From positions 12,404,001 through 12,468,000 of the forward strand of contig NC_135566.1 in the NCBI RefSeq assembly GCF_964340395.1: a stretch of 64,000 bases of DNA, written 5' to 3'. This document shows positions 55,808-64,000 of the stretch, piece after piece. The notes under the pieces are model-generated. The model was not told the DNA's origin, made no database searches, and saw nothing but the letters and a program-made list of their open reading frames with translations. The translations under genes were made by a program, and so were the position numbers. Each line of letters begins with the position of its first letter. Position 1 is the first letter of the stretch. Source of the stretch: Glandiceps talaboti (taxonomy: Eukaryota > Hemichordata > Enteropneusta > Spengelidae).

Positions 55808-57238
55808 CTCAATAGTTCGGCTATCTTTCTATTCACTCTATCTTTCTATTTATCTAATGAAGTTCAATAGATAACATATATGTATGATTGCCATGTTTAG
55901 AGTATCCATTGATGAGTTGGTTTTTTTCAATTTGTATGAGAGAATGAAAATAAAATAAAAAGAAGTTTAATTATAATCTACAACTATATCTGGTCATTTA
56001 TAGTTGTGCGCTTGCAATTAGAATGGTTTAGACGGAAATCAAGAATACTGTTGGTTGTCATACACATGGGGATTTCAAGTGGGATATCTTTCAGCAGTTT
56101 TATTCGGGAGGCCATACCTTTTTGAGAGTGCTGAGTGGGGGTAGGGGGCTGCAAATTTTTATTTTAGATAAAAGCACTTTCTCCTCACCCCTTATAAACT
56201 CTCAAATGGCGGCCATGTTACTAGTACCTGTTGTACATACATATGTCACTCGAGTGTCCAACCACATACTGCTAACCTTTTAAAGTGGCCAACATTGACT
56301 AAGTATGTGTTTGTAACTCGAAAGTGGTTTCAATTTACACTTGCCTATTACAAAATATCTCACCCGATGGAGCAATACCACAATGTCAGCAACATTTTTT
56401 TATTGATATGTTTTGCGGAGACATCATTATTGTTGAATATAAATTCAAATCCAGATACATATTCAGATTCAGGTTCAGATTTTATTTCCATTTGACACCT
56501 CCGTCCCATTCAATATAGATATACAGATGTGAATTCGTTTAAAGTTTATATAAGACAAACATGTATAATGTTCAACATATCATGTAGTCATTAATTAATA
56601 CAATAGAACATAACGCTATAGGTCACCACTATGAATTTAAATGTAACCATCATAATGATTTGATGTTATAAGTAACAACATGTCTAGATTTAAAATTTAC
56701 AGAATTAAAATAGATTGACGAATAAAACACGACATGTATTAAGAACGAAATTTAATACTCGGCTAAAGTGCATGGAAAATCACACTTGAAGTCAATGAAT
56801 GTCAATGAAAATCGGACTATATAAAGTGAGTTGATAATTTTGATCTATAGTATATACAGCATATAGTAAGTAGACAACCTGAAGTATATAAAAGTACAGT
56901 AATTGTTCATAGATGTAAAATAGAATAATGGGTAAATATCCGTACCAATAAGCTTCAGCTACAAGATAAAATACTTACTAACAAACACTTCATAAGAATG
57001 TAATAGTTAAGGAGTATTCAAATTGGAAAAAATATGCCCTTGGAAGTTTAGAGCCATTGCGCCGCTATAGCTGAGTGCAAAGAGCTTTGAGAGGTATGTG
57101 CAAGGAGAATAAACAAACATTATTGTTGAACTTGCATTACCTCAAAGCATGTAAGCAATATCTGCTAAGACTTGCATATATATCTGCTACAGTTAAAGCT
57201 ACATCTGTGTGCGATATTGGTCCTATACATTTCGTTGT
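55808..57238. other. Spacer shared between repeat units; contains the LINE empty site
   Basis: About 55850-56640 matches the region upstream of the other d copies; 56620-57238 matches the flanks of the e copies. GAACGAAATTTAATACTCGG at 56743-56762 is the uninterrupted version of the site where the LINE sits at 47891-51258. About 700 bp present at 44840-45540 is deleted here at about 56990. Confidence 0.65.
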
Positions 57239-58207
57239 TCATTGTCTTCTCAATAACTTAGTGAAAGACTCTCGGAATTCGCGATTTCTCCATGCATATA
57301 TAGCAGGATTTAGTGCAGAATTGCTAACTACTAGTAATGACAGGAAGTAGAGAAACCGAATTGTCCAGCACTTCGGTGAAGCAATTTCAATGAAATTTGT
57401 CCAAGTAATAAAAGGTAACCAACATATGACAAATGCACCAATCACTATTGCAACGGTCTTTGTTGCTTTCAAGGATTTCTTAAATGTCGTTGTTTCCAAA
57501 GCCTGTTCTTGAACTGCAATTTGCCTTGACTGCTTCCTTGCGATCCAGAAGATGTGTAAGTAAAGTACAAACATTATAATGAACGGCACACCAAAGAATA
57601 AAACCTGCCACAAGACTGAAAAATAAAGAGGTAATATTCCATCTAAATTACATGGCATATCTTGGAGATCAGCGTTACTATTCACAAGAGTGAATACAAA
57701 TAGAAATGTCATATAAATATTAGGTATTGCCCACATTGTAAGGATTGTACATTTTGCTCTTTTTGGAGTCATCCTTACGTGGTATGCCAATGGTGATGAA
57801 ATAGCAAGGTGTCTATCTATTGCGATGACAAACAGGTGAAGAACTGATACTTGGCAACCCTCTTGGAAAGCGAGGGCGTGCAGCATGCAGTAGAAAATAC
57901 TACCATGAAATGGCATCGTTCCAAGAGTTAAGCCTGCATTTTGTATTGCCATTCCAACAGCAATCAAATCAGCACAAGCCAAGCTGCAGATGAAATAATT
58001 GTTGACGGTTTTCAGAGCGTCGAAACGGTGAATAGATAAAATCACCAAGGTGTTGCCAAAGATAATAGCCCCTATAATGATAGATGTGGTAATTGTAACT
58101 ATAACAAACGTCAATGTCAGATTGGTATCACAGATAACATAAGTTTTATCATCGCTTCCATTTATCCAAGTCAGAGGTTCACTGTTGTTCATCGTAATGT
58201 TCATCAT
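57239..58207 (-). CDS. Adenosine-receptor-like class A GPCR (subfamily e)
   Basis: Intronless, 322 residues from ATG 58207 (MMNITMNNSE; NIT, NNS and NGS sequons). It has N-terminal Cys (VICDTNLTLTF), FGNTLVILSIHRF, LACADL, FYCMLH, AIDRHLAISSPLAY, MWAIP, MPCNLDG, GVPFIIMFVLYLHIFWIARKQ, VICWLPF, KCWTIR, SNSALNPAIYAW and EFRESFTKLL. More than 90 percent like the 45812 gene by eye, with the same ECL3 change (CWxIR instead of CGTPW), while the 52464 pseudogene keeps CGAHW. Lies 664 bp downstream of the d gene at 58872, on the same strand. Ligand unknown. Confidence 0.93.
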   Translation of the reverse strand: MMNITMNNSEPLTWINGSDDKTYVICDTNLTLTFVIVTITTSIIIGAIIFGNTLVILSIHRFDALKTVNNYFICSLACADLIAVGMAIQNAGLTLGTMPFHGSIFYCMLHALAFQEGCQVSVLHLFVIAIDRHLAISSPLAYHVRMTPKRAKCTILTMWAIPNIYMTFLFVFTLVNSNADLQDMPCNLDGILPLYFSVLWQVLFFGVPFIIMFVLYLHIFWIARKQSRQIAVQEQALETTTFKKSLKATKTVAIVIGAFVICWLPFITWTNFIEIASPKCWTIRFLYFLSLLVVSNSALNPAIYAWRNREFRESFTKLLRRQ

Positions 58208-58871
58208 CAGCTTGAAATGTAGTATACGCCAGTTAACCGAGGAAGTCTCTTATAGCTTCCCACCCTATGTAAGTTATTACCTAAGTGACAAATTAATGTA
58301 CGCCACTCAATTGATGACATGTACATTTCATTATCTATGTTGAATAAAGCGATATATGATATATATGTATTCATAGTTTTATATTATATCATCGGGATAA
58401 CTTAAATAGTATTTCATAACATTTTGTGACAGGTATTGATTGATTTCCCTTTCATTGATTTGATTTTCTTAATATCTGAAACCAATCAAAATGTCTTGAC
58501 ATAGTGATTAAACCTGAATTAGAAAGTCGTGTGACTCGACAAACAAATACAAAATTGCGACATCTTATGATTGATAACTGTGTTGAAATATTTGTCATAA
58601 AGCATAGTTTAAATCAACAACAACGTGGAAATATGTTAACATATACTACTTTCCCTTTGTGGATTGCTGGGTCAGCTCTGGAACTGTATAGAATTTTGTT
58701 AACTTTAACCTGAATTTGAACGCGGTATGACTCGATAAACTCTTACTAACACTTTACTTTTGTTTGTGTTGTACGACAAAAATCTTACCAACAGTGCCAG
58801 AGTTTGTTTCGTTGAGCAACCTTTGAAGCTTTGAACCTTTGGAGTATGACGTGGAATTGATCCATTAGTTT
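58208..58871. other. Short spacer between e and d genes
   Basis: Aligns with 53420-53620 plus 54445-54927 without the insertion found there. It serves as upstream region of the e gene at 57239. Confidence 0.6.
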
Positions 58872-59816
58872 TTAACCCTCCCTCCTTGTCAGTAATTTCT
58901 TAAACGACCCTCTAAATTCCTTGCTTCTCCATGCATAAATAACAGGATTAAGTGCCGAATTACTAACTGCCAGAAATATTATGAAGAAATAGAACCACGG
59001 AGTTCCACATGTTGGCCAGGGAGTATCAATCGAAGCAAACAGAATAATGGGTGGAAACCAACAAACGACAAAAGCGCCAAGCACAATACTTAGAGTCTTC
59101 ACAGTTTTCAAGTCTTTCTTGTATGTTGTATTTTCGAATAATTGTTCCTGTTGTGCAATTCTCCTGGAATGTTTCCTCGCTATCAAGAATATGTGTAAGT
59201 AAAGAATTAAAATGATGATAAATGGACCTGTATGGAATATGGCGAACAACAGAGTTCGCGGCAGTGTATGATTAATTGAACAGGAGACATCTTTAAAATT
59301 AATGCCACTGCTTAAATCTATAGAGTAATTCAATGTTAAATAAATTACTGGTATTAACCAAATTACAAATATGGCGCCTTTGGTCCTTCTTGGTGTCATT
59401 GCTGCTTGATATGCCAATGGTGATGAAATAGCACGATGCCTATCTATTGCAATGACGAGTAAGTGAACTATTGATCCTAAACTTCCAATTTGTGTAACCA
59501 GGGATCCCATAAGACAGAAGTAAATACTTCCTCTTAGTGGAATTTGGTGGAGAGCCATTCCTGCATTGAAGACCGCAGTCATCACGACAGACAGGTCCGC
59601 ACAAGCAAGACTACATATGAAATAGTTGTTGGTAGTTTGAAGCACTGGAAAACGATGAACAGACAAAATGACCAGAACATTGCCGAATATGATAGCAGCT
59701 ACGATGAGAGATGTGGTAACTATAACAGTAACGTATGCTCCGATGAAATCGTCATCGCACAGTAGTTCAGTGTTGTTTCCTCTTCCTTTTTCTTGTGCAG
59801 ATTCTGATGTATTCAT
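58872..59816 (-). CDS. Adenosine-receptor-like class A GPCR (subfamily d)
   Basis: Intronless, 314 residues from ATG 59816 (MNTSESAQEK; NTS and NNT sequons), in the conserved context CGTCAGGATG. It has N-terminal Cys (LLCDDDFIGAY), [25 protein letters not shown] at TM3, AIDRHRAISSPLAY, IWLIP in TM4, VSCSINH in ECL2, HTGPFIIILILYLHIFLIARKH, VVCWFPP (Phe before PP), TCGTPW, SNSALNPVIYAW, and helix 8 EFRGSFKKLL. It is the only intact member of subfamily d here; both other copies are pseudogenes. ICL2 has DRHRAI, an unusual Arg where most have Leu or Ile. Confidence 0.93.
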   Translation of the reverse strand: MNTSESAQEKGRGNNTELLCDDDFIGAYVTVIVTTSLIVAAIIFGNVLVILSVHRFPVLQTTNNYFICSLACADLSVVMTAVFNAGMALHQIPLRGSIYFCLMGSLVTQIGSLGSIVHLLVIAIDRHRAISSPLAYQAAMTPRRTKGAIFVIWLIPVIYLTLNYSIDLSSGINFKDVSCSINHTLPRTLLFAIFHTGPFIIILILYLHIFLIARKHSRRIAQQEQLFENTTYKKDLKTVKTLSIVLGAFVVCWFPPIILFASIDTPWPTCGTPWFYFFIIFLAVSNSALNPVIYAWRSKEFRGSFKKLLTRREG

Positions 59817-60146
59817 CCTGACGAGTCGACATATGTTTGATATATATACGCTCAGTTAAAACAGTCTTATATCAACGTGTACTTATATGTATCTGATGAC
59901 AGAGGAGTATGACAAATCTGTATTGCTCTATCGGATTTAATACAACACTGCTCTCCCTAAAGTACACAATTTGATGGACAGAAATGTGACAATGTTGACA
60001 ATAGTTTGATTTTGTAGATATGGTCTGAAAGGAAAATTATCTTGCATTTAATAAAAACTGCAGTTAATTAACACTACCTTGTCAATGGTCCAAATAAGTT
60101 GAATCGGTGAAAATATAGTCATCCATTGACAAATTTTAATTAATTT

Positions 60147-60194
<48 letters not shown>

Positions 60195-61355
60195 GTCCTC
60201 AAGCAGGCTTCCTCATACTCAAATGTTAGCAAACGATGTCAACTATGTCTCTGAGAAAAATATGTTATTATAACCGCTGATAAATCAACCACCTTGAATA
60301 GCAGATCTGAACTAATTAGTAAATGCAGACACGCTAACAAGTTCTTACTTAATAATACGTAACCTTTGTTTACATACAAGTTTGTGTACACACAGCCGTC
60401 AATGAACACACCTAAGTACTGTACATAAACTCAGACCACGTTAGTAGTCTGAGACATAAAGCAGCATGTAAAGTCAACGACTGCAATATTACGCCTGAAG
60501 ATCCTTCTGGTGAAACGGTCCGTAGCGTAAATCCATAATGTAATATCATACTCGTAATCTTTCATTTTATGTATATGACAACAAGGGTGTTTCTGTATCG
60601 AATTGTATATGGAAAATAACAAGAAGGGAAGTTTAATGATAACCTAAAGCAATATTGGCATAAATTGCTATTGATTAGTGCGATTAGAGAAAGCATTTAG
60701 AGTGATTACAGTCAAATTAAAAGGTGATCCCGGTAGTGCCGGTTGTCGTATACAGGCTTCTAATGTATATATTATCAAGTGAACATAACTTTCAGGTGAT
60801 ACATAGATTCTTTCTTTCAGCAACAATATCACTTTGGTTTAAGAGTGATAACGTCTTCTCAGTAAATCAAAATCAGTGAAAAGGTCAGAGCCACTGAAAC
60901 ATTATTTTTTTTATGAAACGTAAAGTTTACATAAGCACTGATTAGACCAATACAACTGTCATTTATGGTTCCTTTGTTCCTACAATTGATTAATATTCAT
61001 ACCACAACAGCTTACGTTATCTCTCATACCCCATGCGCCATGCTGTCGGGTAATAACGTAGCTGAAGCACAGATGAAATGACTCCACCTACACAAAGTAC
61101 TCAGGTTCACCAACCTAGTTTCCAGATCCAAATTATATGGACTTCGAAGCTTGTATTCTCATTAATTATCAAATGGCTGATTTCAATAAAAATATACACA
61201 AGTATTAAGCTATACACGTATGTCTATATCAATGCATATACCAAACTATGTGATATTTGAAGTGTGCATTCCTAATTACTGAAAACCGCTAATTAGTCCA
61301 AGTATGTGGTTGTTTCGACTTCTAAGTGAGATATTGGTATATTAACTTTCATACT
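59817..61355. other. Intergenic with (CA)n
   Basis: 1.5 kb without a gene. A (CA)n array is at 60149-60191. Nothing else recognised. Confidence 0.55.
60149..60191. repeat. (CA)n microsatellite
   Basis: About 21 CA units. Confidence 0.95.
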
Positions 61356-62315
61356 TCAATTTCTTTTCAATAACTTTATGAAAGACTCTCGAAAGTCACG
61401 GTTTCTCCATGCATAGATAGCTGGATTTACTGCAGAGTTGCTAACTGCTAGTGAGAACACGATATAATACAGCCAAGGTGTTCCACATTCAGCCGAAGGC
61501 AATTGAACAATAGGAGCCATTATAGCGAATGGTATCCAACAGATGGCAAATGCACCAATCACTATAGCAAAGGTCTTTGTTGCTTTTAAGGCTTTCTTAA
61601 ACGTCGCTGTTTCGAAGGTTATATGTTGTTGTACTGCAATTTGCCTTGAATGCCTTTTTGCGATCCAGAAGATATGTAAGTATAGGATAAACATAATGAT
61701 GAAGGGCGTTATGAAAAATGACATAGCCCAGAACATTGAAAATTCAGGGGGTAATATCCCTCGCATGTCGCACTGAATGTCTTGAAAATCAATGTCATTT
61801 GTAGCTTGAATACATGGATAGAGAACTGTTAGATATAAAAGAGGTATTATCCAAATTGAAAAGATGGTCCATTTTGCTCTTCTTGGTGTCATCTTTACCG
61901 GATATGTAAGTGGTGATGTAATAGCAAGGTGTCTATCTATTGCGATGACAAGCAGGTGAATAATTGATACCTGGCAACCCTCTAAAAAAGAAGCTGCTTG
62001 TAATATGCAGTAGTAAATGTTGCCATAATTTGGAATCGTTCCAAGAACCATACCTGCATTACTAACTGCACTGAGAGTCGCAAGCAAATCAGCACAAGCC
62101 AAGCTGCATATAAAATAATTGTTGATGGTTTTCAGAGCTTGGAAGCGACGAACAGATAAAATCACCAATGTGTTGCCAAAAATGATAGCCCCTATAATGA
62201 GAGATGTGGTAATTGTAACTATAATGTGTGCCACTGTCCCATTGGAATCACAGATAACATCAGTTGCATTGTCAGTTCCATTTGGTCCATTCGAGGATTC
62301 AGAAGTGTTCATCAT
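61356..62315 (-). CDS. Adenosine-receptor-like class A GPCR (subfamily e, divergent)
   Basis: Intronless, 319 residues from ATG 62315 (MMNTSESSNG; NTS, NGT and NAT sequons), aligned with the starts of the other e genes (GCTGATGATGAAC). ATG 62321 is two codons further upstream. N-terminal Cys (VICDSNGTVAH), FGNTLVILSVRRF, LACADLL, YYCILQ, AIDRHLAITSPLTY, IWIIP, IQCDMRG in ECL2, ITPFIIMFILYLHIFWIAKRH, AICWIPF in TM6, ECGTPW, SNSAVNPAIYAW, EFRESF-like DFRESFIKLL. It keeps the ancestral CGTPW that the 45812 and 57239 genes have lost, so it is the outgroup within e. Ligand unknown. Confidence 0.93.
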   Translation of the reverse strand: MMNTSESSNGPNGTDNATDVICDSNGTVAHIIVTITTSLIIGAIIFGNTLVILSVRRFQALKTINNYFICSLACADLLATLSAVSNAGMVLGTIPNYGNIYYCILQAASFLEGCQVSIIHLLVIAIDRHLAITSPLTYPVKMTPRRAKWTIFSIWIIPLLYLTVLYPCIQATNDIDFQDIQCDMRGILPPEFSMFWAMSFFITPFIIMFILYLHIFWIAKRHSRQIAVQQHITFETATFKKALKATKTFAIVIGAFAICWIPFAIMAPIVQLPSAECGTPWLYYIVFSLAVSNSAVNPAIYAWRNRDFRESFIKLLKRN

Positions 62316-62764
62316 CAGCATGATCACCGGATATAAGATTATTACATGTCCTATTAGTTGCAAGTGTGATATCTGAATGATTAAAAATAGTGGTAGGGTT
62401 TCTTTTCACTTACGAATGATTTGCATAAGTGTCAGATTAGTTCATCGAATGACATTGATGACATGTGCAAATACATTAAAATACTATTTCTTAAAGGAAC
62501 GACTAACTGTAACGATATACCCTCGAGACAAACATGTCTCATATTTCAAGACAGTTGCTAATTGATTTCGCTGTCACTAACTTCCTCATTAGTATGTGTC
62601 TAGGAGACAATGACGGTTTTTATCATTTAAAAAGGTCATTTCTCCAGTAGTTTATTTTGACACAAACAAACAAACAAACAAACACGCGCGCACGCACGCA
62701 CGCACGCATGCATGCGTACATACATACATACATACATACATACATACATACATACATACATACA

Positions 62765-62795
<31 letters not shown>

Positions 62796-63017
62796 TTAGA
62801 AATGTTCGGGTTTTGACCTGGCATTTCTGTGTCTCGCCAATTTTTCCTTTGAAAAAGAATATTTATTCGAAACGTCGGATTTAACAGCTATATATACGGA
62901 CTGGTTTATTAGTTCCTTATGCATTTCTTTCTACATACATACATACATACATACATACATACATACATACATACATACATACATACATACATGCATACAT
63001 GCATGCATGCATGCATG

Positions 63018-63101
<84 letters not shown>

Positions 63102-64000
63102 TAATGACAAACATATCTCATAAGTATCACAACAAGTTACCCTGGTGTGTGTGTGTGTGTGTTTATAACACACTTTGTGTTAAGAAAGGATTCATAAAAG
63201 TCGTTTTGACAGATGGTATAGAAGATTCAGTCAGAGAAATGATTTCATACGTATGTTGATATTTATTTGCGCCGATTCATAACTTCTACCATAGGAGAGG
63301 TGTATATCTCGTATCAAGAAAGCGCACTGTAAACTTTCAATAACATAATAAAGGAATACGTTTGCATTATCTGGCCTTTATTCTTCCTTTATTCTATCAT
63401 GTGGACTTTGTCTTTCACTTCCATGTCATTCATCAAACTGTATCAAATACACATCTATTGATCCTAACAGACAAATGGACTGGTAACACAAACAACTTTG
63501 CAAATATAATACCAATCACTGTCAAAACATGTCTAACTCTGAAACACCCTGGGGTTGTTTTACCTTTTATATTTATCGATACAATACAGCGTAAAAAGTC
63601 TTAGGGTCATGGTAAAATTGATTCCATCATAACTGTCATGTGCAATAATTAAAATGTCATAAGTTATTGATATTAAGAGAAGGGTTGTCTAAACTATACG
63701 TCTATATCAAACCCGATACGTTATTAGCTTATAAAGTGTACCATATACTCACACAATAACCTGGATAAATCGATTTGCCAGAAGATTACTTTCTTGATTT
63801 ACATAGAAGCTTCCAACTAAAATGTCAAACTTTTCAAAGTGAAAGAGAAAATGACTAAATATACATACAGAGTATCACTAAAGAGTAGAAACTTTCACTA
63901 AGGTATCGCCCAGGCCAGTCAAAGTTCGGGAGAAAACACCCCTTTGAAATGACAAGGAATGTTTCGAGGATCACTAGCAGTTTTAATTTTTTCCACCCAA
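62316..64000. other. Intergenic with compound microsatellites
   Basis: No gene recognised in the last 1.7 kb. Dominated by the arrays at 62662-63101; the remainder is AT-rich unique sequence. Confidence 0.5.
62662..63101. repeat. Two compound microsatellite arrays flanking a 140-bp spacer
   Basis: First array: CAAA units, GCAC units, then (CATA)n to about 62794. Spacer of about 140 bp including TTTATTCGAAACGTCGG. Second array: (CATA)n from about 62935, then (CATG)n, (GGCA)n and (GACA)n to about 63101. Frames read from it are artefacts of the repeat. Confidence 0.95.

Noticed and set aside
62636-63259. Open frames made of HTYI, MYVC, DRQT and CLSV repeats
   Set aside because: They are translations of tetranucleotide microsatellites and have no other protein features.
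1-64000. CRISPR arrays, operons, ribosome binding sites or riboswitches
   Set aside because: The DNA is animal; the regular repeats are microsatellites without unique spacers, and no bacterial genes occur.
1-64000. tRNA or rRNA genes
   Set aside because: I saw no A/B-box pair with cloverleaf pairing and no ribosomal RNA sequence, but reading by eye could miss a tRNA.

Overview
The window is animal (metazoan) genomic DNA. It is AT-rich, with long gene-poor spacers, many microsatellites and homopolymer runs, decayed non-LTR retrotransposon pieces, BTB/KCTD genes and intronless seven-transmembrane receptor genes carrying typical class A GPCR motifs. The phylum cannot be fixed from sequence alone. 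A large tandem family of single-exon adenosine-receptor-like GPCRs beside KCTD genes suggests a marine invertebrate, possibly a deuterostome such as a hemichordate or amphioxus; that is a guess.

Layout. (1) 1-6.24 kb: three KCTD-type BTB genes. One is on the minus strand and runs off the left edge (1-675). A divergent neighbour is at 2028-3062. A third reading frame at 5783-6238 ends in a strong splice-donor sequence. (2) 6.2-9.2 kb: gene-free, with a triple AGGTCA repeat. (3) 9.2-40.6 kb: plus-strand GPCRs. Genes of one subfamily lie at 9.2, 11.9, 13.9 and 17.0 kb. After them, two other subfamilies ('SIYRF..LQTVTNYF' and '[13 protein letters not shown]') are intermixed with pseudogenes. Two copies of a ~6-7 kb block (26.25-32.3 and 32.3-39.5 kb) form a recent tandem duplication whose copies have since diverged by element insertion and deletion. 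(4) 41.5-62.3 kb: the strand switches and all GPCRs are on minus. Two further subfamilies alternate: 'd' (41.5, 54.9, 58.9 kb) and 'e' (45.8, 52.5, 57.2, 61.4 kb). They lie in repeated units that also share flanking DNA, and one unit is interrupted by a 3.4-kb dead L1/Tx1-type LINE. (5) 62.3-64 kb: compound microsatellites, no gene seen.

I count 12 intact GPCR genes, one nearly intact gene with a frameshifted tail, 8 pseudogenes and two tiny amino-terminal relics. All belong to one family that resembles adenosine receptors in TM5-TM7 and helix 8. They keep the DRY/DRH, CWxP (or CWSP), NPxxY and sodium-pocket residues, but lack the histidine at 7.43 and the asparagine at 6.55 that adenosine receptors use for ligand. 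Nearly all carry an extra cysteine pair (N-terminus plus ECL3) beyond the canonical TM3-ECL2 pair. The cluster is best read as a birth-and-death array of orphan, possibly chemosensory, receptors. Other items are a solo-LTR-like element (11.0 kb) and three 0.65-0.82 kb non-coding insertions rich in terminal hairpins, each recognised because a paralogous copy of the locus lacks it.
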